Shown: positions 8,197 through 16,802 of the stretch, piece after piece
Numbering within the stretch: the first letter of the stretch is position 1
How the letters are laid out: each line of letters opens with the position of its first letter
DNA from: Betaproteobacteria bacterium
GTDB lineage: Bacteria > Pseudomonadota > Gammaproteobacteria > Burkholderiales > SG8-39
Direction of reading: 5' to 3'
DNA length: 62,705 nt
NCBI GenBank assembly: GCA_016195915.1
Contig: JACPYS010000020.1
Location: 1-62,705, forward strand
The notes under the pieces: model-generated
Told to the model about the DNA's origin: nothing
Databases searched by the model: none
The model's input: only the letters and a program-made list of their open reading frames with translations
Position numbers and translations under genes: made by a program

Positions 8197-9204
8197 ATGC
8201 AAAGTGCATCGTTTACTGTTTCAGCGGCGGTTTTTTCCATACTCCTGTCGATACCCCCGGTGGCGGCCTTCGCCGCGGATCGCCTCCCGTCGGGCGCCAC
8301 ATACAAGGACGTATTGGTGGCGACGGTTCAGGACGCTGGAAAACCTTACGCTTTGAGAGTGAACATCTATCTGCCCAAAGGTCCGGCGACAGCGCCCGTG
8401 CCGCTCGTGCTCTTCCTTCACGGGAACGGCGGCAAATACAATTTCGCCAACGGGTCGCGCTCGTACGAGTTTTCGATCGCGCTGACCGATCGAGGTATCG
8501 CGGTTGCGACGATCGACTATCGTCCGGATGAAGCATTGCCCGGCGAAATTCACGATGTGAAGGCCTATGTCCGCTGGTTCCGAGCGAAGGCGAAGGACTA
8601 TAACATCGACCCCAACCGGATCGGCGTCTGGGGAACTTCACGGGGCGGGCATTTGGCCGCCCTTTTGGCGGCCACTGGAGACGTGAAGGAGCTTGAAGGC
8701 AACGTAGGCGGAAACCTGGAGCAGTCGAGCCGCATACAGTGCGCGGTTCTTTACTACGCTGCGATCGATTTGCTCACTGCGGGATCCGATCTCGTCAACC
8801 GTTTTCCGGAAAGAGCAAAGGTCCAGGATGCGGCAGGCGAGCTGACGGCGCAACTGCTGGGCGTCAAGGACTCGCGCGGGATGGCGCTCGTGAGAGAGGT
8901 TGCCGCGAGGAACGACAAGACCGACCTCAACTGGAAGCACGTCGAGCTTGCCCAGCTCAGCAACCCGGTGAACTACGTGACGAAGGATGACCCTCCGATC
9001 CTGCTCGCCCACAGCGCCATCGACGGCGTCGTTGCCGTCGAGCAGAGTGAAAAGCTCTACAGGAAATATCTGGAAAACGGCCTCGATGCCAGTTTGTATG
9101 TCTGGACAAGGGGTGCGCACGGTGCCGTGGGCGCCGATATCGAAGCTGCAACCTCCGAATGGCTTGTCAGGAAGCTGCTGGTCGAACTGGCACCGAAGAA
9201 ATAG
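8197..9204 (+). CDS. Exported alpha/beta-hydrolase (esterase-like)
   Basis: 335 aa with an N-terminal signal peptide (SAAVFSILLSIPPVAAFA). The alpha/beta-hydrolase features are an oxyanion HGNGG block (LVLFLHGNGGKY), the nucleophile motif GTSRGGH, an acid near AHSAIDGVV, and a His in TRGAHGAVG. GGAGG lies before the ATG and the gene follows the dehydrogenase by 25 bp, so it is probably the last gene of the operon. Inference: it could release quinate- or shikimate-type acids from plant esters such as chlorogenate before TRAP uptake. The family also includes other carboxylesterases and peptidases, so the substrate is not fixed. Confidence 0.75.
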   Translation: MQSASFTVSAAVFSILLSIPPVAAFAADRLPSGATYKDVLVATVQDAGKPYALRVNIYLPKGPATAPVPLVLFLHGNGGKYNFANGSRSYEFSIALTDRGIAVATIDYRPDEALPGEIHDVKAYVRWFRAKAKDYNIDPNRIGVWGTSRGGHLAALLAATGDVKELEGNVGGNLEQSSRIQCAVLYYAAIDLLTAGSDLVNRFPERAKVQDAAGELTAQLLGVKDSRGMALVREVAARNDKTDLNWKHVELAQLSNPVNYVTKDDPPILLAHSAIDGVVAVEQSEKLYRKYLENGLDASLYVWTRGAHGAVGADIEAATSEWLVRKLLVELAPKK

Positions 9205-9271
9205 CAGTACGAATCGTCAAAGGAAACGATCGGCAATTCAATTTTCAAATCCGCGGCAGGCCGACCCCAAT

Positions 9272-10717
9272 TCAACTTGATGGTTTACCTATTCTCGTTA
9301 CGGGGGAACCCTGGTTCCCCCGTTCCGATCTCTGTTCCGCATAAAGCTGGCGGAACGTCTTTCTCTCGGGCGCTGGAATATCGCGCCCCAGCGTCCAGCC
9401 CGGATCGAAGGGAATCCTGCGGATCACCCCGGTGGAACTGCTCAGCATGCGCAGGACGCGCACGGCGAGCTTCGTGCCCAGTGCGTAGAGCCAGGGACGC
9501 GTCGCAGCAAACGCCCAGAGGCGGATCGCCGCACGCTCGGTGCGCGGACGCAGGCGCTGCTCGACCTGCTTCTCGCGCAGCTTTCGCAGCAGCCCGGGCA
9601 ACGGGATCTTTACCGGACAGGCGACGTGGCAGGCGCCGCACAGCGTCGCGGCCTGCGGCAGGTCGAGCGCATTCTCCAGACCGTTGAACATCGGCGTCAG
9701 CACCGAGCCCATCGGCCCCGGATACACCCAGCCGTAGGCATGCCCGCCCACGGTTTGGTACACGGGACAGTGGTTCATGCACGCACCGCAACGGATGCAG
9801 CGAAGCATCTCCTGCATCTCGCCGCCCAGAAAATCCGTGCGGCCGTTGTCCACCAGCACGAAGACCATGTGCTCCGGCCCTTCGCGGTCGTTGGCGCCGC
9901 GCGGACCGGTGAGGACCGAAACGTAATTCGAGATCGCCTGGCCCGTGGCCGAGCGGGGCAGGAGCCGGTTCAACAGCGACAGGTCTTCCAGCGTCGGGAT
10001 CACCTTCTCGATGCCGGTGATGGCGATGTGCACCCTGGGCAGGGTGGTCGTCATGCGCCCGTTGCCCTCGTTGGTGACGATCGCCACCGAGCCGGTCTCG
10101 GCGATGAGGAAATTGCCGCCCGAGATGCCGAGGTCGGCGCTGAGGAAATGCTCGCGCAGCATGACACGCGCCTCGCGCGTCAGTTCATCGATGTCGGTGA
10201 GCCGCGGCTTGCGGTGGTGTTCGGTGAACAGGTCCGAAACCTGCTCTTTATCCTTGTGGATGGCCGGCGCGATGATGTGCGAAGGCGGCTCCTTCGCAAG
10301 CTGGATGATGTACTCGCCAAGGTCGGTCTCGACCGGCTGCACGCCGTGCGCCTCGAGCGCATCGTTCAGGCCGGCTTCCTCGGAGACCATCGATTTCGAC
10401 TTGATCGCCTTCTTCAACCCGTGCTCGCGACAGATGCGCAGGACGTGTTCACGCGCCTCGGCGGTGTCGCCGGCCCAAAGCACCGTCGCACCGCGGCGGA
10501 GGGCTTCGGCTTCGAAGCGCAGCAGCCACACGTCGAGGTTCGCCAGTCCGCGATCGCGCAGCTTCGCGCCTTCATCGCGCAGCCGCTCGAACAGGTCCAC
10601 TCCGAACGCCGCGCGCGCCTGGGTGCGCTTTTCGACGAAACCCGAGCCGAAGCGCTTCATGACGCTCTGCAGTTTCGCATCGGCAAGCGCGCTGCCCGCG
10701 CGCTGCTTGAAATGCAT
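9272..10717 (-). CDS. lutB: LutB-type iron-sulfur LUD protein (L-lactate oxidation)
   Basis: About 481 aa. An N-terminal LUD (DUF162) domain spans TKR-like FVEKRTQARAAFG through VAIVTNEGNGRM and GPRGANDREGPEHMVFVLVDNGRTDFL (shown here in parts). A C-terminal ferredoxin-like region has CIRCGACMNHCPVY and CGACHVACPVKI, two 4Fe-4S cysteine sets. LutABC oxidises L-lactate. ATG 10717 (MHFKQRAG) is chosen, 17 bp after the lutA stop; the longer open frame upstream overlaps lutA and is not protein-like. No lutC is found downstream, where a convergent esterase gene ends. Confidence 0.85.
   Translation of the reverse strand: MHFKQRAGSALADAKLQSVMKRFGSGFVEKRTQARAAFGVDLFERLRDEGAKLRDRGLANLDVWLLRFEAEALRRGATVLWAGDTAEAREHVLRICREHGLKKAIKSKSMVSEEAGLNDALEAHGVQPVETDLGEYIIQLAKEPPSHIIAPAIHKDKEQVSDLFTEHHRKPRLTDIDELTREARVMLREHFLSADLGISGGNFLIAETGSVAIVTNEGNGRMTTTLPRVHIAITGIEKVIPTLEDLSLLNRLLPRSATGQAISNYVSVLTGPRGANDREGPEHMVFVLVDNGRTDFLGGEMQEMLRCIRCGACMNHCPVYQTVGGHAYGWVYPGPMGSVLTPMFNGLENALDLPQAATLCGACHVACPVKIPLPGLLRKLREKQVEQRLRPRTERAAIRLWAFAATRPWLYALGTKLAVRVLRMLSSSTGVIRRIPFDPGWTLGRDIPAPERKTFRQLYAEQRSERGNQGSPVTRIGKPSS
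9302..9321. repeat. Perfect 9-bp-arm palindrome at the lutB 3' end
   Basis: GGGGGAACC-CT-GGTTCCCCC lies inside the last codons of the lutB-like gene. There is no T-run on either side, so it is not a canonical intrinsic terminator. It could be a convergent transcript end or a small repetitive element. Confidence 0.6.
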
Positions 10718-10734
10718 CGATTGGATCTGCAAGG

Positions 10735-11460
10735 CTATTTCTCGTAGCTGAGGACTTCGGCGATGTGCAGCACGCGCGTCGTGTTGTCGCCGCGCCGGCG
10801 CAACCGACCTTCGATGTTGAGCATGCACCCGAGGTCGCCCAGCACCACCACATCGGCGCCGGTGGCGAGAATGTGCTCGCACTTCGCGTCGGCCATCGCG
10901 GCGGAGACCTCGCCGAACTTGACCGAGAACGTGCCGCCGAAGCCGCAGCAGGTCTCACAGCCGTTCATTTCCTTCAGCCTGACGCCGGGGAGCTTCGCGA
11001 GCAGCCTGCGCGGCTGTTGCTTGACGCCCAGTTCGCGCAGGCCGGAACAGGAATCGTGGTAGGTCACGGTGCCGGTGAATCGGCTGGGCGGGGAGTCGAG
11101 CTTCACGACATTGGTGAGAAAATCGGTGAGTTCCCAGGTGCGAGCGGCGAGGCGCTCCGCGCGCTCGAGCCAGGCGCCTTCTCCGGGAAACAGGTCCGGA
11201 TAGTGCGTCTTCACCATGCCTGCGCACGAGCCCGAGGGTGCAACCACGAAATCGCAGCCTTCGAACTCATCGATCAGCTTCTCGGCCAGCGCACGCGCCG
11301 AGGCGCGGTCGCCGGAGTTCCAGCCGGGCTGGCCGCAGCAGGTCTGCGCCGCGGGAACCACCACTTCGCAACCGGCAGATTCGAGCAGCTTGAGCGCCGA
11401 GAAACCGATGCGCGGGCGCATCATGTCGACCAGGCAGGTGACGAGCAATCCAACGCGCAT
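10735..11460 (-). CDS. lutA: LutA-type (Fe-S)-binding protein with two CCG domains
   Basis: 241 aa with two cysteine-rich CCG modules: QTCCGQPGWNSGD in the first and NGCETCCGFGGTFS in the second. These bind iron-sulfur or heme-disulfide-like cofactors in LutA, GlcF and HdrB proteins. It is the first gene of a two-gene lutAB unit and is divergent from an IclR regulator (87 bp between starts). The likely role is a subunit of cytosolic L-lactate or glycolate-type oxidation. Confidence 0.85.
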   Translation of the reverse strand: MRVGLLVTCLVDMMRPRIGFSALKLLESAGCEVVVPAAQTCCGQPGWNSGDRASARALAEKLIDEFEGCDFVVAPSGSCAGMVKTHYPDLFPGEGAWLERAERLAARTWELTDFLTNVVKLDSPPSRFTGTVTYHDSCSGLRELGVKQQPRRLLAKLPGVRLKEMNGCETCCGFGGTFSVKFGEVSAAMADAKCEHILATGADVVVLGDLGCMLNIEGRLRRRGDNTTRVLHIAEVLSYEK

Positions 11461-11547
11461 GGTGTGATTTTCTTTTTTGTCACCGGGAAGAATAACACGC
11501 GGGCTTCTCGCGGCGTTTCACATCATGAGATAGAATCCGCACTCGCC

Positions 11548-12363
11548 GTGCCGAACCGAACTCCGAGCCGCGTGCCCGCCCGCAAGGAACAAGCCAAGAG
11601 CCCGATCCAGGTGATCGGGCGGATGATGAGACTGCTCGACCTGCTCGCGGAGCATCCAGAGCCGCTCGGACTCAAGCAGATCGCCCAGTACACGGGGCTG
11701 CACCCCTCCACTGCGCACCGCATCCTGAACGCGATGGCCGCGGACCGCATGGTGGATCGCGTCGAACCCGGCAGCTACCGCCTCGGCATGCGGCTGCTCG
11801 AGTTGGGCAACCTGGTGAAATCGCGCATCAGCGTGCGCGAGCTGGCGCTGCCGGCGATGCGAGAGCTGCACGCGCAGACGGGCGAAACCGTAAACCTCTC
11901 GGTACGCCACGACGACGAGATCGTGTACGTCGAGCGCACCTCGTCAGGCCGCTCGGCCATGCGCGTGGTGCACGTGGTGGGCGCACGCGCGGCGCTGCAC
12001 ATCACCTCGGCTGGCAAGCTGTTCCTGCTCGAGGAAGGATTCGCGAAAGTGCGCGAGTACGCGAAGCGCACCGGCCTGGTGCCGCATACGAAAAATTCCA
12101 TCGCCAGCGTCACGCTGCTCGAGCGCGACCTCGCGCGCATCCAGCGCCAGGGCTGGGCCACCGACAACGAAGAGACGGAACTCGGCGTGCGCTGCGTCGC
12201 AGCGGCGATCCGCGACGATGGCGGGCACCTTATCGCGGCGCTGTCGCTGTCGACCCCCACCGAGCGCATGAAGCCGCACTGGGGACCGCTCGTCAAGGCG
12301 GCCGCCGACAAGATTTCCCACGCCATCGGCCATGTGCCGGGCGTGCGAATAGGAACGCATTAG
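11548..12363 (+). CDS. IclR-family regulator, divergent from lutAB
   Basis: About 271 aa. The N-terminal winged HTH reads VIGRMMRLLDLLAEHPE with LKQIAQYTGLHPSTAHRIL. The C-terminal IclR effector domain includes GETVNLSVRHDDEIVYVER. Start is GTG 11548, or GTG 11572 (VPARKEQAKSPIQ); no ATG fits. A long open frame to 10765 runs through lutA and is a shadow. Divergent placement suggests control of lutAB. The stop overlaps the convergent egtD gene by 4 bp. Confidence 0.85.
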   Translation: MPNRTPSRVPARKEQAKSPIQVIGRMMRLLDLLAEHPEPLGLKQIAQYTGLHPSTAHRILNAMAADRMVDRVEPGSYRLGMRLLELGNLVKSRISVRELALPAMRELHAQTGETVNLSVRHDDEIVYVERTSSGRSAMRVVHVVGARAALHITSAGKLFLLEEGFAKVREYAKRTGLVPHTKNSIASVTLLERDLARIQRQGWATDNEETELGVRCVAAAIRDDGGHLIAALSLSTPTERMKPHWGPLVKAAADKISHAIGHVPGVRIGTH

Positions 12364-13319
12364 CTCGACAGGAGCCCGTGCAGGCTGAACAGGCCTTTCG
12401 AATCGAACCACACTTCGCGCGCGGCGAACCCCGCCTCCTCGGCCAGCGCGCGAAATTCCGCGACCGAGTACTTGCAGGAATTCTCGGTATGGATCGACTC
12501 ACCGGCGTCGAACGAGAAACGATGACGGCCGACCCGGACCGTCTGACGCTCCGGGCTCACCAGGTGCATCTCGATCCGGCCCGCGTGCGGGTCATAGAAC
12601 GCATAGTGCGAAAACCTCGACAGCTCGAAGTCTCCGCCGAGTTCGCGGTTGATGCGCTTCAGAAGATTGAGATTGAACGCTGCGGTTACGCCTTGTGAAT
12701 CGTTGTACGCAGCGTGCAGGACATTGGCGTCCTTTTTAAGGTCCACCCCCACCAGCATGGCCCCGTCAGGCCCGACCAGTCCGCGCGTCATGCGCAGAAA
12801 TGCCAGGGCCTCTTCCGGCGTCAGGTTGCCGATGGTAGAGCCCGGAAAATAGACGATCTTTCTTCCGCGCCTGCCGTCGAACCTGGGCAGCGTGAGCGGC
12901 CGCGCAAAATCCCCGACCACCGCCTGGACGTTGAGCGAGGGAAACGCGCCGGCCAGCGCGTGCACCGCGAGCGTCAATGCCGCCTCGGAAATATCGATCG
13001 GCACGTACACCGCGGGCCGCAGGCGCTCGATCAGAATGCGCGTCTTGCTGCTCGCGCCGCTGCCGAATTCGATCAACTCGACGTTCGTTCCGGCAAACGC
13101 CGCGATGGCCTCGATGTGAGCGCGCGTAAGCTCGGTCTCGGCGCGCGTCGGGTAGTATTCCGGCAGCTCGCAGATACGCTCGAACAGTTCGGAGCCCGCC
13201 GCGTCGTAGAAGTATTTCGGCGGCAGTTGCTTTCGCGCGAGCGAGAGCCCCGCAACCACGTCTTCGAGGAGATTGTCCGGCGGGACGGATGCCCCGTGGA
13301 AGCTGACGGTGCCGATCAC
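12360..13319 (-). CDS. egtD: L-histidine N-alpha-methyltransferase (EgtD)
   Basis: 319 aa. EgtD trimethylates histidine to hercynine in ergothioneine synthesis. Visible blocks are PPKYFYDAAGSELFE and ICELPEYYPTRAE, the SAM site LIEFGSGASSKTR, VGDF, and YFPGSTIGNL. The C-terminal segment has SIHTENSCKYSV. Start is GTG 13319, ten bases after the stop of the upstream peptidase gene; the longer frame overlaps that gene. The partner egtB is not in the window, so the pathway would need another locus, or the enzyme makes hercynine only. Confidence 0.88.
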   Translation of the reverse strand: MIGTVSFHGASVPPDNLLEDVVAGLSLARKQLPPKYFYDAAGSELFERICELPEYYPTRAETELTRAHIEAIAAFAGTNVELIEFGSGASSKTRILIERLRPAVYVPIDISEAALTLAVHALAGAFPSLNVQAVVGDFARPLTLPRFDGRRGRKIVYFPGSTIGNLTPEEALAFLRMTRGLVGPDGAMLVGVDLKKDANVLHAAYNDSQGVTAAFNLNLLKRINRELGGDFELSRFSHYAFYDPHAGRIEMHLVSPERQTVRVGRHRFSFDAGESIHTENSCKYSVAEFRALAEEAGFAAREVWFDSKGLFSLHGLLSS

Positions 13320-13329
13320 CTGGGAAACT

Positions 13330-14250
13330 TTATCCCTGGTGGCCTCTCGCGAGGTTGGTCTCCAGCCACTTGCGGATGCGGTTGGCATCGGCGGCACGCG
13401 AGTACTTGCCCCAGGAATCGAGCAGCACCACCACCAGGTCCTTGCCCGCAACGCGCGCGCGCATCACCAGGCAGCGGCCGGCCTCGCTGATGTAGCCGGT
13501 CTTGGACAGGCCGATGTTCCAGCGGGCGCTGCGCACCAGGCCATTGGTGTTGCGGAATTCGAGCGGACGGCCGAACACCTGGACCTGCGCCGATTCGAGT
13601 GTCGAGTATTCGCGGATCAACGGTTGCGCGTAGGCCGCGACCACGAGCCGTCCGAGGTCCTGCGCGCTGGAGACATTCGCGCTGGAAAGTCCCGTCGAAT
13701 CGACGAAGCGCGAATCGGCCATGCCGAGCGATCTTGCCTTCTCGTTCATCGCCGCGACGAACACTTCGAAGCCTCCGGGGAAAGTGCGCGCGAGGGAAGC
13801 CGCCGCGCGGTTTTCCGAGGACATCAAGGCGAGCATCAGCAATTCGCTGCGCGTCAGGACGGCGCCGTTGCGCAAGCGCGAACGCGTGCCTTTCACGAGG
13901 TCCTGGTCCTCCCCGCTGATCGCCACGCGTGCATCCATGTCGACGCCGCGATCGAGCAGGACCAGCGCCGTCATCAATTTGGTGATCGATGCGATCGGCA
14001 GCACCGCGTCGACGTTCTTCGCCAGCAGGGTCTCGCCGCTGGTCGCATCCTGCACCAGCGCGACCGAAGAACGCAGAATCAGCTTCTCCGGGTGGGCCGG
14101 ATTGAGCGATTCCAGGGAGTCGGCTGCGTGTTGTTTCTTGTTTCTCGGTTCGGCCTGCGCAAAGCCGAAACTGAGGGCGAGGACGGCGACCAGTGCGCAA
14201 AGCGCTACGATTTTCTCGAGGCGGTGCAACTGCCGCTGTGGTGTTTCCAT
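13330..14250 (-). CDS. pbpG: D-alanyl-D-alanine endopeptidase, PBP7/8-like
   Basis: 306 aa serine peptidase of class C low-molecular-weight PBPs. A signal segment (KIVALCALVAVLALSFGF) ends near FAQA. The active-site triad motifs are SITK (Ser88-Lys91), SEN (145-147) and KTG in LSKTGYISEAG. It trims peptidoglycan cross-links in the periplasm. It is 10 bp upstream of egtD on the same strand, so the two may be co-transcribed. Confidence 0.88.
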   Translation of the reverse strand: METPQRQLHRLEKIVALCALVAVLALSFGFAQAEPRNKKQHAADSLESLNPAHPEKLILRSSVALVQDATSGETLLAKNVDAVLPIASITKLMTALVLLDRGVDMDARVAISGEDQDLVKGTRSRLRNGAVLTRSELLMLALMSSENRAAASLARTFPGGFEVFVAAMNEKARSLGMADSRFVDSTGLSSANVSSAQDLGRLVVAAYAQPLIREYSTLESAQVQVFGRPLEFRNTNGLVRSARWNIGLSKTGYISEAGRCLVMRARVAGKDLVVVLLDSWGKYSRAADANRIRKWLETNLARGHQG

Positions 14251-14365
14251 GCCCTCGACGCCTCCCGCATTTTTGCGAGTGTAACGCAGTCATAAACAAA
14301 AAATCAACAAATATAGTCACCTGCAGGACATACTTCATGCGCCCTCAAGGTCTGCACACGTTATT

Positions 14366-16204
14366 TCACGCCGCAACCCGGCGCGACGCCTGCGCGGCAT
14401 TCTGCTCTTCCTGCTGCTGAAGCGCCCACATTTGCGCGTAGAGCCCGCCTGCTTCGAGCAGGCTGCGGTGGGCGCCCCGCTCGACGATGCGCCCCTTGTC
14501 GAGGACCAGGATCTCGTCGGCATCCATGACCGTAGAAAGGCGGTGCGCTATGACCAGCGTGGTGCGCCCCTGTGAAATGCGCTCGAGTTCGGCCTGGATC
14601 GCCTTTTCGGACTTGGAATCGAGCGCCGAGGTCGCCTCGTCGAAAATCAGGATGCGCGGATTCTTCAGGATGGCGCGCGCAATCGCGACGCGCTGCTTCT
14701 CCCCGCCGGAGAGTTTGAGCCCCCGCTCGCCCACCATCGTTTCGTATTGCGCGGGCAGGCTCATGACGAAATCGTGAATGTGCGCCGCACGCGCCGCCGC
14801 CACCACTTCTTCGTCGCTCGCCTCGTGGCGCCCATAGCGTACGTTGTAGAGGATGGTGTCGTTGAACAGCACCGTGTCCTGGGGCACGATGCCGATCGCG
14901 GCGCGCTGGGATTTCTGCGTCACGTCGCGGATATCGACCCCGTTGACCAGGATCGCGCCTCCGGTTGCGTCGTAGAAACGGAACAGCAGCCGGGCGAGCG
15001 TGGACTTGCCCGACCCCGATTGGCCAACCACCGCCACGCGCCGGCCGGCGGGAATGGTAAAGCGCACCCCGTGCAGGATCTCGCGGGCGGGTTCGTAACG
15101 AAACGACACATCGCGGAATTCGACCGTCGCGGGGCCCGGCGGCAGCTCGGGCGCGCCCGGCTGGTCTGCCACCTCGAGGTTCTCGCCCAGCAACGTGAAC
15201 ATGCGCTCCATGTCTGCGAGCGACTGCTTTATTTCGCGGTACACCATGCCGAGGAAATTGAGCGGGATATAGAGCTGGATGAGCAGCGCGTTCACCAGCA
15301 CCAGGTCTCCCAGCGTGAACACCCGGGTCGCGACCCCCTCCGCGGCGAGGAACATGAGCGCGGTGAGCGCGCATGCGATGATCAGGCTCTGGCCGACGTT
15401 GAGCAGCCCGAGCGAGGCTTCGTTCTTCACTGCCGCAGCCTCGTACTTCTGCAGGTTCTCGTCGTAGCGCCGTGCTTCGAACGGCTCGTTGCCGAAGTAC
15501 TTCACCGTCTCGTAGTTGAGCAGGCTGTCGATCGCGCGGGTGTTGGCCTTTGAATCGAGGTCATTCGCCTGGCGGCGGATCTCGATGCGCCACTCGCTCA
15601 CCAGGAAGGTAAATGTGATGTAGACCGCGACCGCGCTGAAAGTCACCGCGGCGAAGCGCCAGTCGAACTTTGCCAGCAGCACCGCCGCCACCAGGGCGAA
15701 CTCGAGGATCACCGGCACGATCGAAAAGATCAGGAACGACAACAGGGTCGAGATGCCGCGCGTGCCGCGCTCGATATCGCGCGTCATCCCCCCGGTCTGG
15801 CGGTCCAGGTGGAACCGCATCGACAGGCTGTGCAGGTGGCGGAACACACCGAGCGCCACCCGCCGGATCGCACGCTGCGTGACGCGCACGAACAGCACGT
15901 CGCGCACCTCGGCGAACATCGTCGAGGAAAACCGCAGCAGACCATAGGCGGCGAGCAGCGCCGCGGGAACCGCCAGCAGCGCCTTGGTCGGGTCGAGGCT
16001 GTCTACGATCTCTTTCATCAGCAGCGGCACGCCGACGTTGGCCAGCTTGGCCGCAACCAGGAAAACCAGCGCGAGGGCGACGCGACCCCGGTATTCCCAC
16101 AGGTACGGAAGGAGCTGGCCGATGACGCGCCATTCGCGCCCCGGCACGCGCGCGCCTTGCGCGGCCGGCGCAGGCTCGATCCGCCTGGCGCGCGAATGGC
16201 TCAA
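14366..16204 (-). CDS. Atm1/HMT1-type half ABC exporter
   Basis: 612 aa with an N-terminal six-helix membrane domain and a C-terminal ATPase. Family signatures are FHLDRQTGGMTRDIERGTRG, then AIDSLLNYETVKYFGNE and SLGLLNVGQS. The ATPase has Walker A GQSGSGKST, signature LSGGEKQRVAIARA and Walker B ILIFDEATSALDS. Bacterial Atm1-type proteins export glutathione derivatives, sometimes with metals. The start appears to be TTG 16204, overlapping the TGA of the upstream exported protein; a downstream GTG is possible. Confidence 0.88.
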   Translation of the reverse strand: MSHSRARRIEPAPAAQGARVPGREWRVIGQLLPYLWEYRGRVALALVFLVAAKLANVGVPLLMKEIVDSLDPTKALLAVPAALLAAYGLLRFSSTMFAEVRDVLFVRVTQRAIRRVALGVFRHLHSLSMRFHLDRQTGGMTRDIERGTRGISTLLSFLIFSIVPVILEFALVAAVLLAKFDWRFAAVTFSAVAVYITFTFLVSEWRIEIRRQANDLDSKANTRAIDSLLNYETVKYFGNEPFEARRYDENLQKYEAAAVKNEASLGLLNVGQSLIIACALTALMFLAAEGVATRVFTLGDLVLVNALLIQLYIPLNFLGMVYREIKQSLADMERMFTLLGENLEVADQPGAPELPPGPATVEFRDVSFRYEPAREILHGVRFTIPAGRRVAVVGQSGSGKSTLARLLFRFYDATGGAILVNGVDIRDVTQKSQRAAIGIVPQDTVLFNDTILYNVRYGRHEASDEEVVAAARAAHIHDFVMSLPAQYETMVGERGLKLSGGEKQRVAIARAILKNPRILIFDEATSALDSKSEKAIQAELERISQGRTTLVIAHRLSTVMDADEILVLDKGRIVERGAHRSLLEAGGLYAQMWALQQQEEQNAAQASRRVAA

Positions 16205-16692
16205 GGCTTCACCTCGGCCAACCTTCCGTCGGAGCCCAGACGCAGCAGCACCGGCGTTTTCGCGCCCGCGGCGTCCGCCTGGAGCGTGAACACGCCGTTG
16301 GCAAACGACAGTTTCTCGAAATCGATCTGGCGTCCGCCCCGGCTGCCGACCAGGGTGAAATCGAGCAATCTGTAGCCTGAAGGGCGCAGCCGCTGCCCGG
16401 CGGGAACGAGCGGTTCGGTGCGAAATACGGCAAAGAAAAGATCGTGGCGGTTGCTCGCTCCGAGTCCTTCGATGGCGAAGAACACCGCCGGATCAGGCAC
16501 CCCATCACCGTCCACGTCGACGAAGTGGTAGCGGCGCGCGGTTCGGAACTCTCGGGCGTGCGCTCCGGACATCAGTTCGGCCACGCGGTCGGCCTGGCCT
16601 TCGAGCAGGATCGGTAACCCGGCGCCATCGCTTGCCTGCGCGCGCGCATCGACGCAAACCGAAAGCAAGGCAAGCAGAAGAAGTTTTTTCAC
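16201..16692 (-). CDS. Hypothetical exported protein
   Basis: About 163 aa from GTG 16692 (VKKLLLLALLSVCVDARAQ), which gives a clean signal peptide. The mature part has HFVDVDGDGVPDPAVFFAIEG, a short acidic DxDxDG motif like a calcium-binding or dockerin-type loop. It ends in overlap with the ABC exporter start, so the two are probably translated together. No function is assigned. Confidence 0.6.
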   Translation of the reverse strand: MKKLLLLALLSVCVDARAQASDGAGLPILLEGQADRVAELMSGAHAREFRTARRYHFVDVDGDGVPDPAVFFAIEGLGASNRHDLFFAVFRTEPLVPAGQRLRPSGYRLLDFTLVGSRGGRQIDFEKLSFANGVFTLQADAAGAKTPVLLRLGSDGRLAEVKP

Positions 16693-16771
16693 CGCTCGAT
16701 TATCGCCTACCGGGCAACACTGCCGCGGATGCCCGCCGGGCGCTTGACTTCGGCAGCATGGGAACGATATC

Positions 16772-16791
16772 ATTCAAACGTTCGTTTGAAT
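16772..16791. promoter_or_regulatory. PsrA/FadR-like TetR operator (perfect 20-bp palindrome)
   Basis: ATTCAAACG-TT-CGTTTGAAT is a perfect inverted repeat with 9-bp arms. It lies 11 bp before the ATG of the TetR gene at 16803, so it overlaps the promoter or leader. CAAAC/GTTTG palindromes are typical operators of PsrA- and FadP-like TetR regulators of fatty acid oxidation. It probably mediates autorepression and control of the downstream beta-oxidation genes. Confidence 0.8.
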
Positions 16792-16802
16792 CAGGTGCCG
16801 CC

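Noticed and set aside
9302-9321. Palindrome as an intrinsic terminator
   Set aside because: No T-run on either side.
10765-11547. N-terminal extension of the IclR frame
   Set aside because: Overlaps lutA entirely and is not protein-like; the HTH starts after GTG 11548.
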